A stretch of 64,000 nt of DNA, taken from NCBI RefSeq assembly GCF_002954385.1, contig NZ_MQVY01000003.1, forward strand, positions 83,420-147,419, given 5' to 3'. This DNA comes from Tenacibaculum sp. SG-28 (GTDB lineage: Bacteria > Bacteroidota > Bacteroidia > Flavobacteriales > Flavobacteriaceae). Below are positions 26,299 to 37,436 of the stretch, piece after piece. Each line of letters opens with the position of its first letter. The first letter of the stretch is position 1. The translations under genes were made by a program, and so were the position numbers. The notes below the pieces were generated by a model. That model was not told the DNA's origin, searched no databases, and saw only the letters and a list, made by a program, of their open reading frames with translations.

Positions 26299-26913
26299 AT
26301 GAAAAATATTTTTGTAATCGGTATTGCCGGTGGTACTGGAAGTGGGAAAACAACCGTTGTAAATCAAATAATTAATGAACTTCCTTCGGAAGAGATTTGT
26401 GTTATATCGCAAGATTCTTATTATCGAAAAACGGATAATTTAACCTACGAAGAACGAACAAAAATAAATTTTGATCATCCGAGAGCTATTGATTTTGAGC
26501 TATTAGTTTCACATTTAGAAACGCTAAAAAAAGGAAAAATCATCGAGCAACCTATCTATTCTTTTGTAGCCCACAACAGAACGAAAGACACTTTAAAAAC
26601 ACACCCAAGGAAAGTTATCATTATTGAAGGAATCTTAATTTTTAACAGTAAAGAATTACGAGAGTTGTGCGACATAAAGGTCTTTGTGCATGCAGATGCG
26701 GATGAAAGACTCATCCGAAGAGTTCGGAGAGATATTAAAGAAAGAGGGAGAGACATCAATGAAGTATTAGATCGATACCAAGATACGCTAAAACCCATGC
26801 ACGAACAATTTATAGAGCCTACGAAAAACTTTGCCGATATCATTATCCCTGGCGGAGGACATAATAAAGTAGCCATAGATGTTGTAAGGACAGTAATTAA
26901 CGATCGACTCTAA
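26299..26913 (+). CDS. udk: Uridine kinase
   Basis: A 204-residue P-loop kinase phosphorylating uridine and cytidine in pyrimidine salvage. The P-loop GGTGSGKTT is at 11-19. ISQDSYYRKTDNLTYEER and FDHPRAIDFELL are the nucleoside-binding segments, and IIEGILIF and RRVRRDIKERGRD are typical of the family. It begins an apparent operon: divIC follows one base after its stop. Confidence 0.95.
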   Translation: MKNIFVIGIAGGTGSGKTTVVNQIINELPSEEICVISQDSYYRKTDNLTYEERTKINFDHPRAIDFELLVSHLETLKKGKIIEQPIYSFVAHNRTKDTLKTHPRKVIIIEGILIFNSKELRELCDIKVFVHADADERLIRRVRRDIKERGRDINEVLDRYQDTLKPMHEQFIEPTKNFADIIIPGGGHNKVAIDVVRTVINDRL

Positions 26914-26914
26914 G

Positions 26915-27232
26915 ATGAATTTTAAATCGTTATTACATAAGCCTCTCGTTAAAGTACTCACCAACAAATACGTCATCATTATATGCGTTTTTGTAGTTTG
27001 GATGTTGTTTCTTGATGGAAACTCCTACCTGATTCATAGAGAATACAACAAGGAAGTAGAAGAGTTGGAAACTTGGATTGACTTTCACGAGAAAAAAATT
27101 GCCGAAGACAAGAAAACAATTCAGAGCCTAGAGGATAGTGTGGCGATAGAGAGATACGCTCGAGAAAAATACCTGATGAAGAAGAAAAACGAAGACATAT
27201 ATATTATCGAATTTGATACGATTAGAAAATAA
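26915..27232 (+). CDS. Septum formation initiator, DivIC/FtsB-like
   Basis: 105 residues: a short cytoplasmic start, one membrane helix (VIIICVFVVWMLFLDG near 20-35), then a coiled coil rich in Glu and Lys (EVEELETWIDFHEKKIAEDKKTIQSLED) and the ending YAREKYLMKKKNEDIYIIE, characteristic of DivIC/FtsB. It acts with FtsL and FtsQ-like proteins at the division septum. It overlaps mutA by the TAATG junction. Confidence 0.88.
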   Translation: MNFKSLLHKPLVKVLTNKYVIIICVFVVWMLFLDGNSYLIHREYNKEVEELETWIDFHEKKIAEDKKTIQSLEDSVAIERYAREKYLMKKKNEDIYIIEFDTIRK

Positions 27233-28578
27233 TGAATGATTTTTTATTTAACGAATTTCAAAAAGTAACTGCGCAAGCATGGAAAGCTAAAATTCAAGTA
27301 GACCTCAAAGGAGCAGACTATAACGATACCCTTTTGTGGAAATCAAATTCTGGCATTACCGTGAAGCCCTTCTACACCAAAGGAGATAGAACCAAACACA
27401 AAATCAAGCTCCCAAGGAAAGGCTTTTCAATTTGTCAATCTATTCCTGTGGAGCAAGAAGCCGAAGCAAATCGTTTGGCAGTAGACGCGCTGCAAAGAGG
27501 TGCTAATAGCATAGAGTTTGTCGTATCTAAAAAATTCAATCCCGAGATCTTAACAGCTGGTTTACAAGAAACAGCGGTTTATTTTCGCTTCCAGTTCTTT
27601 TCTGAAGATTTCATGAAGGAGTTATTGGTACTCTTACCAAGCAAAAACTTCTACTTTAATATAGATGTTGTTGGGAATTTAGCAAAAACAGGGAACTGGT
27701 TTAACAACCTGCAATCCGATTTTGCAAGTATTCAAAGTCTTAACAAACTGCATCCGAATAGCATTTGCGTTAACGGCGCTTTGTACCAAAATGCCGGTGC
27801 CAACATTCCACAACAATTGGCCTACACCTTAGCTCATGCAAACGAATACCTTAACCATCTGGGGAAAGATTGCGCTAATAACATCCACATCACTTTGGCG
27901 GTTGGTAGTAATTACTTTTTTGAAATCGCTAAGTTAAGAGCCATCCGATTACTTTGGGAAGCACTTTTAGAAGAGTACAATATACAAAACCAGCCTGCGC
28001 TGCATTTATTTGTAACCCCTAGTCTTAGAAATAAAACCTTATACGATTACAATGTAAACATGCTTCGAACTACTTCAGAATGCATGAGTGCAGTTATCGG
28101 TGGTTGTGATACGGTTGCCAATGTACCGTACGACAGATTATTTCATGAACCCAACGAATTTGGAGAGCGTATCGCAAGAAACCAATTGTTAATCCTTCAA
28201 AAAGAAGCCGAACTTTCGCAAGCACAGCACACAGCAGATGGTGCCTACTATATCGAGGCAATTACGAAACAAATCGCAAATAAAGCCTTAGAAATATTCA
28301 AACAAATTGAAAATGGAGGTGGTTTTCTCAACCAACTAAAAGAAGGAACCCTACAACGTAAGATTGATGAGGCCGCAAAAAAAGAACAAGAACAGTTTGA
28401 TAAAGGAGAACTCATTTTATTAGGTACCAATAGTATTCAAAATGAGAAAGATCGCATGAAAAATGACATCCAAGTGTCTCCTTTCCTAACAATGCGTAAC
28501 GAAAAAACACTTCTTAGACCGATTATTCAGAAAAGGTTAGCAGAAAGCCTAGAACAAGAACGACTCGACAATGAATAG
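27232..28578 (+). CDS. mutA: Methylmalonyl-CoA mutase, small (beta) subunit
   Basis: 448 residues. It has the mutase TIM-barrel fold with degenerate active site, as in other small subunits: [22 protein letters not shown] at the start, [18 protein letters not shown] and [17 protein letters not shown] later. It lacks a full cobalamin-binding domain. Together with MutB it interconverts methylmalonyl-CoA and succinyl-CoA. It overlaps mutB by 8 bases, so the subunits are translationally coupled. Confidence 0.92.
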   Translation: MNDFLFNEFQKVTAQAWKAKIQVDLKGADYNDTLLWKSNSGITVKPFYTKGDRTKHKIKLPRKGFSICQSIPVEQEAEANRLAVDALQRGANSIEFVVSKKFNPEILTAGLQETAVYFRFQFFSEDFMKELLVLLPSKNFYFNIDVVGNLAKTGNWFNNLQSDFASIQSLNKLHPNSICVNGALYQNAGANIPQQLAYTLAHANEYLNHLGKDCANNIHITLAVGSNYFFEIAKLRAIRLLWEALLEEYNIQNQPALHLFVTPSLRNKTLYDYNVNMLRTTSECMSAVIGGCDTVANVPYDRLFHEPNEFGERIARNQLLILQKEAELSQAQHTADGAYYIEAITKQIANKALEIFKQIENGGGFLNQLKEGTLQRKIDEAAKKEQEQFDKGELILLGTNSIQNEKDRMKNDIQVSPFLTMRNEKTLLRPIIQKRLAESLEQERLDNE

Positions 28579-30634
28579 AAAAGACATATCCAACATAAAG
28601 ATAGCAACAAATACAACCGAAAACAAACAAAATTTTCCGCATGAAGATTTTGTTGCCGGAATAGCACCTAACCTGCGGGGCCCGTATTCTACCATGTACG
28701 TGCGAAGACCTTGGACGATACGCCAATATGCTGGGTTTTCAACCGCTGAGGAGAGCAATGCTTTTTATCGCAGAAATTTAGCGGCAGGACAGAAGGGCTT
28801 GTCTGTAGCTTTTGATTTGGCCACACATAGAGGCTACGATTCGGATCATGAGCGAGTACAAGGAGATGTTGGAAAAGCAGGTGTTGCAATAGATTCTGTT
28901 GAGGATATGAAGGTTTTGTTCGATCAGATACCACTCGATAAAATGTCGGTGTCCATGACGATGAATGGGGCTGTATTACCTATTTTGGCATTCTATATCA
29001 TTGCAGCAGAAGAACAAGGGGTTGCACCAGAATTACTCTCAGGTACGATACAAAATGATATTCTTAAGGAGTTTATGGTTCGCAATACCTATATATACCC
29101 TCCTACTCCGTCGATGAAAATAATTGCGGATATTTTTAAATACACCAGTAAAAACATGCCTAAATTTAACTCAATTTCCATCTCTGGCTATCATATGCAA
29201 GAGGCCGGTGCCACACCAGAAATTGAGTTAGCATACACCTTAGCAGATGGTTTAGAATACATCCGTAAAGGAATTGAAGCAGGTATGGATATTGATAGTT
29301 TTGCTCCTCGCCTTTCTTTTTTCTGGGCCATAGGAATGAATCACTTTACGGAAATTGCAAAAATGCGAGCTGGAAGAATGCTTTGGGCTAAAATAGTTTC
29401 CCAATTTAATCCCAAAAATCAAAAGTCTTTGGCGTTGCGAACCCACTGCCAAACTAGTGGTTGGAGCTTAACAGAGCAAGATCCATTTAACAATGTGGCT
29501 AGAACTGCTGTAGAAGCTATGGCTGCTGCTTTTGGAGGAACACAAAGTTTGCATACCAATGCATTGGATGAAGCAATTGCATTACCAACCGATTTTTCAG
29601 CAAGAATTGCTAGAAATACACAAATTTATCTACAGCAAGAAACCCATATCACGAAAACCGTAGACCCTTGGGCAGGAAGTTACCACGTGGAAGAATTAAC
29701 CCAAGAAATCGCCGACAAAGCTTGGAAACTGATGGAAGAGGTGGAAGAATTAGGGGGTATGACAAAAGCTATCGAAAAAGGTATTCCTAAAATGAGGATT
29801 GAAGAAGCTGCAGCGAAGAAACAGGCTAAAATAGACAGTGGACAGGACATCATTGTGGGAGTAAACGAATACCAATTACAAGAAGAAGATCCTTTACATA
29901 TCTTAGAGGTAGACAACGAAGCAGTAAGACAGTCACAAATAGACCGCTTACAAGATGTGAAGGCAAAAAGAGATGCCAACAAGGTAGCAGCTTCACTACA
30001 TGCCTTAACCGATTGTGCAAAAACCGGTAACGGCAATTTACTAGACTTGGCCGTAAAAGCTGCAAGAAACCGAGCCACTCTTGGAGAAATCTCGGATGCT
30101 TTGGAGAGTGAATTCGGAAGACATAAAGCGGTTCACAAAACAATATCAGGAGTGTATAGTAAAGAAATAAAAAATGACGCCTTGTTTCAAAAGGCATCCA
30201 AACTAGCAGATACCTTCGCAGAGCTAGAAGGAAGACGTCCTAGAATAATGATTGCTAAGCTAGGACAAGATGGGCACGACAGAGGTGCGAAGGTAGTAGC
30301 GACAGGTTACGCCGACCTTGGCTTTGACGTAGACATAGGCCCTCTTTTTCAAACGCCACAAGAGGCTACGAAACAAGCCGTTGAAAACGATGTACACATT
30401 TTAGGAATTTCTTCCTTAGCAGCAGGACACAAAACTTTAGTGCCGCAAGTAATTTCTGCCTTGAAAAAATACGGTAGAGAGGATATTATGGTTATTGTTG
30501 GTGGTGTAATACCCGCGCAAGACTACGAATTTTTATTCGAACAAGGAGCGGTTGGCGTCTTTGGCCCGGGAACTAAAATAGCCCAAGCAGCCATTGACAT
30601 GCTTACCATATTAATTGAAAGTATCGCTGAATAA
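28571..30634 (+). CDS. mutB: Methylmalonyl-CoA mutase, large (alpha) subunit
   Basis: 687 residues. The catalytic barrel ([28 protein letters not shown], then [13 protein letters not shown] and [11 protein letters not shown]) is followed by a C-terminal B12-binding domain with the axial histidine in [11 protein letters not shown] (H569). It uses adenosylcobalamin in propionate and branched-chain metabolism. The meaB GTPase gene often found nearby is not in this window. Confidence 0.95.
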   Translation: MNRKDISNIKIATNTTENKQNFPHEDFVAGIAPNLRGPYSTMYVRRPWTIRQYAGFSTAEESNAFYRRNLAAGQKGLSVAFDLATHRGYDSDHERVQGDVGKAGVAIDSVEDMKVLFDQIPLDKMSVSMTMNGAVLPILAFYIIAAEEQGVAPELLSGTIQNDILKEFMVRNTYIYPPTPSMKIIADIFKYTSKNMPKFNSISISGYHMQEAGATPEIELAYTLADGLEYIRKGIEAGMDIDSFAPRLSFFWAIGMNHFTEIAKMRAGRMLWAKIVSQFNPKNQKSLALRTHCQTSGWSLTEQDPFNNVARTAVEAMAAAFGGTQSLHTNALDEAIALPTDFSARIARNTQIYLQQETHITKTVDPWAGSYHVEELTQEIADKAWKLMEEVEELGGMTKAIEKGIPKMRIEEAAAKKQAKIDSGQDIIVGVNEYQLQEEDPLHILEVDNEAVRQSQIDRLQDVKAKRDANKVAASLHALTDCAKTGNGNLLDLAVKAARNRATLGEISDALESEFGRHKAVHKTISGVYSKEIKNDALFQKASKLADTFAELEGRRPRIMIAKLGQDGHDRGAKVVATGYADLGFDVDIGPLFQTPQEATKQAVENDVHILGISSLAAGHKTLVPQVISALKKYGREDIMVIVGGVIPAQDYEFLFEQGAVGVFGPGTKIAQAAIDMLTILIESIAE

Positions 30635-30644
30635 TGTAAACGCT

Positions 30645-31523
30645 ATGAAAATAGAATTCATCCATAGAAAAAAAGGTATAAAACAATCCGAAACTCCTCC
30701 TGGGGAAGGATTTCTAAAATTGCTATACCATAATCCGTTTGGTAAAATGGCGTTATTACCATTGGTAAAACGAAAGTTTTTATCCGAATACTACGGAAGG
30801 CTTATGGATAAACCCAACTCTGTTTCTAAGATACCTAGTTTTGTGAAAGAGCTCCAAATCAACATGGAAGAGTCGGAAAAATCACTGGAAGATTTTATTT
30901 CGTTCAACGATTTTTTCTATCGCAAACTAAAACCGAATGCTCGCACAATTGAAGAAGGATTAGTTTCTCCTGGAGATGGTAAAATGCTTGCTTTCGAGAA
31001 TATTAAAGATCTCGAAAAATTCTTTGTCAAAGGACAAGACTTCACCCTAGAAGCTTTTTTAGCCGATAAAAAACTAGCCAAAGCTTACGCTAATACTTCG
31101 CTGATAATTTTAAGACTAGCACCAAACGATTACCATCGCTATCATTTTCCGTATTCGGGAACGCCATCGCCAATTCAAAAGATTGACGGTTCGTATTTAT
31201 CGGTTTCCCCGTATGCATTAGCGTCGCATTTCACAGAGGTATTCTGTGGAAATAAAAGAGAATATTGCCTTTTAAAAACACAAAATAAAGGAGACATACT
31301 TATCGCACCAGTTGGAGCAACCATGGTTGGCAGTATAATAGAAACCTATACGCCAAACCAGGCTGTGGAAAAAGGCGCCGAAATGGGGTATTTTGCCTTT
31401 GGTGGTTCTAGTGTGGTATTACTAGTAGATCGTGAAAAATTTACCATTGCCCCAGACATTATTGCCAACACGAAAAACAAAATTGAAACTTTTGTGCAAA
31501 TGGGGGAAAAAATTGGTAGTTAA
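30645..31523 (+). CDS. psd: Phosphatidylserine decarboxylase proenzyme
   Basis: 292 residues converting phosphatidylserine to phosphatidylethanolamine at the inner membrane. The autocleavage motif, LGST in E. coli, is GGSS here (about 253-256, in FAFGGSSVVLL), the usual form in the longer Bacteroidota/eukaryote-like enzymes. Residues such as LAPNDYHRYHFPYSG carry the family histidines. I use ATG 30645, 10 bases after mutB; the longer frame from a TTG at 30615 runs into mutB and adds a non-family start. Confidence 0.93.
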   Translation: MKIEFIHRKKGIKQSETPPGEGFLKLLYHNPFGKMALLPLVKRKFLSEYYGRLMDKPNSVSKIPSFVKELQINMEESEKSLEDFISFNDFFYRKLKPNARTIEEGLVSPGDGKMLAFENIKDLEKFFVKGQDFTLEAFLADKKLAKAYANTSLIILRLAPNDYHRYHFPYSGTPSPIQKIDGSYLSVSPYALASHFTEVFCGNKREYCLLKTQNKGDILIAPVGATMVGSIIETYTPNQAVEKGAEMGYFAFGGSSVVLLVDREKFTIAPDIIANTKNKIETFVQMGEKIGS

Positions 31524-31722
31524 AACCTAGCAATCAGAATACTACTGAATTCTTTTTAATCAAAATTTAACAATACTTTAAGAATCTATTTGTTATAGCA
31601 GTAGCTATAGGTAAATTACTCTATTTTTAATGATTCTACACAAAAAAAAAGCTAACTAACCTAAGAAAAAGTCTGTGAATAATACGTAAATTTGCGGTGT
31701 TTTATACATATCGCATTTTCAC

Positions 31723-34700
31723 ATGAAGAAAATCTTAGACTTCCTTTATTCTACCAGACTTACCGCAGTATTGTTTTTTTTATTTGCTTTAGCCATGGGT
31801 ATTGCAACCTTTATTGAAAACGACTTTGGTACGCAAACCTCTAAAGCCCTCGTTTACAATTCTTGGTGGTTTGAATTAATTATGGTGTTTTTCGTTATCA
31901 ATTTCTTTGGAAATATTTTTCGATATCGCTTGTACAAAAGAGAAAAATGGTCTGTATTAGTATTCCATTTGGCTTTTTTATTGGTATTGATTGGTGCCGG
32001 AATTACCAGATATATAAGTTATGAGGGAATCATGATTATAGACGAAGGAGAAACTACCAATACTTTTTTCTCCGATACAAATTACCTTAACGTAACCATA
32101 GACGACAATCAATTTCAAAAGGTTACCGCCAATAAATTATTGCTTTCTGCATGGGGAGACAACACTGTTTCTTTTTCAGAAAAATTCCAACCCAACCCCA
32201 ATAGTAAACCACATCAAGTAGAATTCAACCTCGTGGATTACATCCCCTGGTCGGAACAAAAATTAGTACCAGACGAAAATGGCGTAGAACACTTATTTTT
32301 AGTAGAAAGTTCTGGAGGAACAAGACACGAGCACTATATCAAAAGAGGAACCATAGAAAATATCCACAATATTTTAGTAGGTTTTGATGCGCCGAATCGC
32401 AATGCTTCTGTTAACTTCTTTTACGAAGGAGATGCCTTAAAATTATCGTCACAGAACGATGGGGATTGGCTACGCATGGCAGATCAAAAAAGAGGAGCTA
32501 TCGTTAAAGACAGTGTACAACATTTACAATTATTAACCCTACACAATATCGGAGGTCTTCAATTTGTAGTTCCAAAAACCCCTGAAAAAGGAGCGGTAAG
32601 AACGGTTCGAGGAAAAAAAGACGATAAAAAATACGATACGGTAATTTTTGACATCACTGCAGATGGTGCTACGGAAAGAGTAGAATTCCTTGGAGGACAA
32701 TTTAACGTAGATAACCAGCAAAGTTTTAGCATTGGCGATTTAAACTTTAGAGCTTGGTATGGTGCTAAAAAATTAGAAACGCCATTTCAGGTTAAATTAA
32801 ACGACTTTCAACTAGAGAAATATCCAGGTTCGGAAAATGCCTCTGCCTATGCGAGTGAAATAACCGTCATTGATCCAAAAGAAACCTTTGATTTTAGAAT
32901 ATTTATGAACAATATCTTAGACTACAGAGGCTATAAATTATTCCAATCTAGCTACAAAATTGAAAACGGCAAAGAACAAACGCACTTGTCAGTAAACCAC
33001 GATTTTTGGGGCACTTGGATTACCTATATAGGGTATATACTTCTATTTACTGCAATGACGATTGGTCTTTTTGCCAAAGGAACTCGTTTTGATGCGCTTA
33101 AAAAATCCTTAGATAAATTACGAAAGAAAAAAGCTTCTTTGAGTATTTGCCTCCTACTATTCTCTTTAGTAAGTTACGGACAAGAGTCACATAGTTCGCA
33201 TGCTCCAAGCAGAATAACCGAAACTCAAATAGATTCTATTTTAGTTGCTAATAAAGTAGCTAAAGCGCATGCAGACTTATTTAGTACACTAGTTATTCAA
33301 GACGAAGGAGGAAGAATGAAACCGGCCCACACGTTTGCTTCAGAACTAGTGCGAAAAGTAGCACATACCGATACCTTTAAAGGAATGGATGCGAGCCAAG
33401 TATTGTTATCGATTACAGAAAACCCAATGTTTTGGCTTAACGTTCCTTTTATATATTTAGAAAAAGGAAACACCCAAATTAGAGAAATTTTAGAATTACC
33501 AGAGGATGCCAAATACGCAAGATTCATCGATTTTTACGATGAAAACCAAACCTCTAAAATTGGAAATTTAGTACAGGAGGCACAAAAAAAACGCATTCAA
33601 AATAAATTTGAAACCGATATCATAAAAATTGAACAGCGTGTTTGGTTGTTATCAAAAGCTTTGGGTGGTGGTATTCTTCGCATCTATCCAATACCCGGAG
33701 ACGAAAACAACAAATGGGTATCGCAACCAGAAACCGCGCAAGCAAATTTTACCGGTACAGACTCTGTTTTTGTGCGACAATCGCTCCCTGTATACCTGCG
33801 TATGTTGCAAGATTCGAAACAATCAAACGATTATACCGAAACGGATAAGATACTAAATGGTATTAAAAAATTTCAAACTAAATACGGTAGTGCCGTAATA
33901 CCTTCTACCGATAAGATTAAGGCAGAAATTGCCTATAACAATTTTAATGTTTTCGGAAAACTGATTAAATACTTTGGGCTCACTAGTGTCGTTTTGATTA
34001 TTTTCTTTGTAATCTCTATTTTCAATGCAAAGAAGTGGCCGGTATTAGTCATGAAAGCACTCATAGGGTTAATTATTGCCTTTTTTGTATTACAAACTCT
34101 GGGCTTGGCAGCAAGATGGTATATCAGTGGTATCCCACCATGGAGTAACGCCTACGAGTCTATCTTATTTGTGGCTTGGGCTACTATGCTTTTTGGTTTG
34201 ATCTTAGGAAAAAACTCTACGCTTACCATTGCCGCGGCAACCTTTATTACCGCTATAACGTTATTTTTTGCAAGCCAAAACTGGCTGGACCCGGAAATAG
34301 CTAATCTAGTACCAGTATTAAACTCTTGGTGGCTAAAAGTACACGTATCTATTATCGTAGCTAGTTACGGGCCCTTTTCTCTAGGAATGATTTTGGGTGT
34401 TTTTGTGCTGTTTTTGATGTTGTTTACTACCAAAAAGAACAAAAAGAAAATGACCCTCTACATAAAAGAGCTTACCATTATTAACGAAATGACCTTAACG
34501 GTTGGGCTTGTTCTGCTTACCATAGGAACCTTTTTAGGTGGTATGTGGGCCAATGAAAGCTGGGGTCGTTACTGGGGTTGGGATCCTAAAGAAACGTGGG
34601 CACTCATTTCTGTTATGGTATACGCCTTTGTTTTGCACATGCGACTAATACCAGGTTTACGAGGACCATTGGCGTTTAACGTCGCCTCTGCTATTTCCTA

Positions 34701-34872
34701 TTTATCGATTATGATGACCTATTTTGGCGTTAACTTTTACCTTTCAGGTTTACATTCCTACGCGAGTGGTGACCAAGCCGTTACACCAAAAGAAGCCTAT
34801 ATTTTTATTGCATTTATTTTTGTGTTAACGCTTTTGGCAAGGTTTAAAAACCAAAAACTTCAAAAGAAATAA
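31723..34872 (+). CDS. Cytochrome c biogenesis protein, ResB-CcsA fusion (CcsBA)
   Basis: A 1049-residue system II cytochrome c synthase. The N-terminal ResB part has membrane segments near 5-25, 45-65 and 85-105 and a large periplasmic domain to about 430. The C-terminal CcsA part has multiple helices and the heme-handling WWD motif WGRYWGWDPKETWA near 946-959. An internal segment (about 470-490, ASLSICLLLFSLVSYGQ) resembles a signal anchor, marking the join. It carries heme across the membrane and attaches it to apocytochromes. A TAAATTTG at 31687-31694 may be its promoter. Confidence 0.93.
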   Translation: MKKILDFLYSTRLTAVLFFLFALAMGIATFIENDFGTQTSKALVYNSWWFELIMVFFVINFFGNIFRYRLYKREKWSVLVFHLAFLLVLIGAGITRYISYEGIMIIDEGETTNTFFSDTNYLNVTIDDNQFQKVTANKLLLSAWGDNTVSFSEKFQPNPNSKPHQVEFNLVDYIPWSEQKLVPDENGVEHLFLVESSGGTRHEHYIKRGTIENIHNILVGFDAPNRNASVNFFYEGDALKLSSQNDGDWLRMADQKRGAIVKDSVQHLQLLTLHNIGGLQFVVPKTPEKGAVRTVRGKKDDKKYDTVIFDITADGATERVEFLGGQFNVDNQQSFSIGDLNFRAWYGAKKLETPFQVKLNDFQLEKYPGSENASAYASEITVIDPKETFDFRIFMNNILDYRGYKLFQSSYKIENGKEQTHLSVNHDFWGTWITYIGYILLFTAMTIGLFAKGTRFDALKKSLDKLRKKKASLSICLLLFSLVSYGQESHSSHAPSRITETQIDSILVANKVAKAHADLFSTLVIQDEGGRMKPAHTFASELVRKVAHTDTFKGMDASQVLLSITENPMFWLNVPFIYLEKGNTQIREILELPEDAKYARFIDFYDENQTSKIGNLVQEAQKKRIQNKFETDIIKIEQRVWLLSKALGGGILRIYPIPGDENNKWVSQPETAQANFTGTDSVFVRQSLPVYLRMLQDSKQSNDYTETDKILNGIKKFQTKYGSAVIPSTDKIKAEIAYNNFNVFGKLIKYFGLTSVVLIIFFVISIFNAKKWPVLVMKALIGLIIAFFVLQTLGLAARWYISGIPPWSNAYESILFVAWATMLFGLILGKNSTLTIAAATFITAITLFFASQNWLDPEIANLVPVLNSWWLKVHVSIIVASYGPFSLGMILGVFVLFLMLFTTKKNKKKMTLYIKELTIINEMTLTVGLVLLTIGTFLGGMWANESWGRYWGWDPKETWALISVMVYAFVLHMRLIPGLRGPLAFNVASAISYLSIMMTYFGVNFYLSGLHSYASGDQAVTPKEAYIFIAFIFVLTLLARFKNQKLQKK

Positions 34873-34892
34873 GATTTTAGGCACAAAAACTG

Positions 34893-34900
34893 TACTTTTG
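34893..34900 (+). promoter_or_regulatory. -7 element TACTTTTG
   Basis: TACTTTTG fits TAnnTTTG and lies 25 bases before the ATG at 34926, just after the ccsBA stop. No TTG is seen at the -33 position. Confidence 0.4.
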
Positions 34901-34925
34901 TCGCGCAAAAAAAGAATATAACGGT

Positions 34926-35441
34926 ATGTTTAATAAGAATATAAAATTAGTTTTAGCAGTACTTACAGCTGCATGGTCGGTGTATGAATTTAGCCAAGGT
35001 CACATCATGAACGGAATTTCCATACTGCTGCTTGCAGGGATTTTCGTATTATTCTACTTTAAAAACGAATTTATATTATTAGCATTTTTACAACTTCGCA
35101 AGCAAAACTTCGATGGAGCCAAAAAATGGTTGGGGTACATCAAAAACCCAAGCACTGCCTTAACTAAAAAGCAAGAAGGATACTACAACTACCTGCAAGG
35201 CATCATGCTATCACAAACCAACATTACACAAGCAGAAAAATTCTTAAAAAAAGCGGTGAAACTAGGGTTGTCGATGGATCACGATTTGGCTATGGCAAAA
35301 TTACAATTGGCTGGAATTGCAATGACCAAAAGAAGAAAACGTGAGGCTACAACACTTATGGCAGAAGCAAAAAAACTAGACAAGCACGGCATGTTGAAGG
35401 AGCAAATGCAAATGATGAAACAACAAATGAAGAAGATATAA
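34926..35441 (+). CDS. Membrane protein with TPR-like C-terminal domain
   Basis: 171 residues. Two hydrophobic segments (about 5-20 and 30-60) precede a helical part: QEGYYNYLQGIMLSQTNITQAEKFLKKAVKLGLSMDHDLAMAKLQLAGIAM reads like TPR repeats. The end is rich in Lys and Met (KEQMQMMKQQMKKI). The function is unknown; it is a conserved type of protein in Flavobacteriaceae by appearance. A 7-bp inverted repeat AATTGTA/TACAATT straddles its stop (35440-35459) and may be a weak terminator. Confidence 0.7.
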   Translation: MFNKNIKLVLAVLTAAWSVYEFSQGHIMNGISILLLAGIFVLFYFKNEFILLAFLQLRKQNFDGAKKWLGYIKNPSTALTKKQEGYYNYLQGIMLSQTNITQAEKFLKKAVKLGLSMDHDLAMAKLQLAGIAMTKRRKREATTLMAEAKKLDKHGMLKEQMQMMKQQMKKI

Positions 35442-35501
35442 TTGTATAAAAGTACAATTCATAAAATATAAGTACATTTCTATTAATAGCGCATATTCAT
35501 C

Positions 35502-37406
35502 ATGATTAAGAACTTACTTTTTAAGCTAATAGATCGCTACGCCTCCAACGTAGTAGTTCTGGTAGTAGATATATTTCTCGTATGTCTTGCCTTTGTTTTA
35601 GCTTATACCGTTCGCTTCAACGCAAGTTTGAACTTTGAAACTGAGTTATTACTCTACCAAATTCCATTGATTGGAGTTGTTGCTTTGGTGAGTTTTGTAA
35701 CCGTAGGTTCGTATCGCGGCATCATACGACATACCGGTACAAGAGATGCCTTTAATGTATTTGTTGGGGTTACTCTAATGTCTATAATAACTGCAGTTTT
35801 TGTATTACTGAATAGCGCGTTTGGACTATTTTCGTGGTTTACCATTCCAAAATCTATTGTTATCATCCACTATTTAATTTCGGTTATTCTATTGGTAACT
35901 AGTCGCTTTGTTTTTAAGGCTTTTTATGAAATTATATCTTCCGATATCGATGAGATTATCAATGTATTGATTTATGGCGCAGGAGACTCTGGGATGATTA
36001 CTTATGGAGCTTTAAACCGAGATACGAAGAACAACTACCAGGTAGTAGGTTTCATGGACGATGACCGAAGAAAGGTAGGAAAGAAAATTGATAGGATTGA
36101 GATTTACTACAGTGAAAAAATTACCAGAGAGTTTATAGCCAAACATGAAATTGATGAAATAATTATTTCGATTCAAAACCTAAAATCTGAAAAATTACTA
36201 TACCTAACCGATAAACTTTTAGCACTTGGTGTACAAATCAAAATTGTTCCACCACTAACCAAATGGATTGGAAATGACTTTGAGGCCAACCAAATTAAAC
36301 AAGTGAAAATTGAGGACTTACTCGATAGAAAACCAATTCGCATAGACAATCCTATTATTAATAGAGATGTTAAAAACAAAGTGATTTTAGTAACTGGAGC
36401 TGCGGGTTCCATAGGTTCAGAAATCTCAAGACAGTTGAGTAACTACGAATACGAGCAGCTTATTTTGGTAGACCAGGCAGAATCTGCACTCTACGACCTG
36501 CAACAAGAATTGGTACATAAAAATAAAAGTAACTTTATCGCTATTGTTGCCGATGTACGAGATTTCACTAGAATGCAAGACATCTTTAGCACGTATAAGC
36601 CTAGTAAGGTATACCATGCAGCAGCCTACAAACACGTGCCTTTGATGGAGGTCAGCCCATATGAAGCAGTAAAGATAAATATAGGAGGCACCAAAAACAT
36701 CGCTGATTTGGCCGTGGCACATGAAGTAGATCGTTTTGTGATGGTTTCTACCGATAAAGCCGTAAATCCTACCAATGTAATGGGAGCTACCAAACGGGTC
36801 GCCGAAATGTATATTAGTTGTTTGAGTAATAACAAGGAGCATACTACTAAATTTACCACCACACGCTTTGGTAATGTTTTAGGGTCTAACGGATCGGTAA
36901 TTCCATTGTTTAAAAAACAAATTGAAAATGGAGGACCGTTAACCGTTACCCACAAAGATATTACCCGTTATTTTATGACCATCCCGGAAGCATGCCAATT
37001 GGTATTAGAAGCCGGAACCATGGGTAATGGCGGGGAAATTTATATTTTTGATATGGGGAAATCGGTAAAGATTTATAATATCGCCAAACGAATGATTCAC
37101 CTCTCTGGCTTGCGCTACCCAGAAGATATCGACATTAAAATAACTGGCCTACGCCCTGGAGAAAAATTATACGAAGAATTGCTTGCTAATGGCGAGAATA
37201 CCACGGCAACGTACCATGAAAAGATTATGATTGCTGCTACACAAGCGATTAACCCTGAAAAAATAGGTAAAAAGATAGAGGAGTTGTGTACTCAAAACGA
37301 TGCCACTGATAATGCTATGGTAGTGAGGTTACTCAAAGATATCGTTCCCGAATATATTTCTAACAATTCCATTTTTGAAAATTTAGACACGCCAATAAAA
37401 AATTAA
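35502..37406 (+). CDS. Nucleotide-sugar 4,6-dehydratase, PglF/WbpM/CapD type, membrane-bound
   Basis: 634 residues. Four N-terminal membrane helices (about 15-130), a CoA-binding-like Rossmann domain (VLIYGAGDSGMITYGAL), then an SDR domain starting VILVTGAAGSIGSEISRQ near 290 with STDKAVNPTNVMGATK. Such enzymes turn UDP-GlcNAc into UDP-4-keto-6-deoxy sugars for surface glycans. It is followed directly by wza- and wzc-like genes, so it probably serves the same exported polysaccharide. Confidence 0.92.
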   Translation: MIKNLLFKLIDRYASNVVVLVVDIFLVCLAFVLAYTVRFNASLNFETELLLYQIPLIGVVALVSFVTVGSYRGIIRHTGTRDAFNVFVGVTLMSIITAVFVLLNSAFGLFSWFTIPKSIVIIHYLISVILLVTSRFVFKAFYEIISSDIDEIINVLIYGAGDSGMITYGALNRDTKNNYQVVGFMDDDRRKVGKKIDRIEIYYSEKITREFIAKHEIDEIIISIQNLKSEKLLYLTDKLLALGVQIKIVPPLTKWIGNDFEANQIKQVKIEDLLDRKPIRIDNPIINRDVKNKVILVTGAAGSIGSEISRQLSNYEYEQLILVDQAESALYDLQQELVHKNKSNFIAIVADVRDFTRMQDIFSTYKPSKVYHAAAYKHVPLMEVSPYEAVKINIGGTKNIADLAVAHEVDRFVMVSTDKAVNPTNVMGATKRVAEMYISCLSNNKEHTTKFTTTRFGNVLGSNGSVIPLFKKQIENGGPLTVTHKDITRYFMTIPEACQLVLEAGTMGNGGEIYIFDMGKSVKIYNIAKRMIHLSGLRYPEDIDIKITGLRPGEKLYEELLANGENTTATYHEKIMIAATQAINPEKIGKKIEELCTQNDATDNAMVVRLLKDIVPEYISNNSIFENLDTPIKN

Positions 37407-37436
37407 TTTAGTACTTTCGCAAAAAATAGTTTTCAA

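Noticed and set aside
29680..30078. 132-codon minus-strand frame within mutB
   Set aside because: Shadow of a well-conserved mutase gene; low-complexity Ser/Ala/Cys translation.
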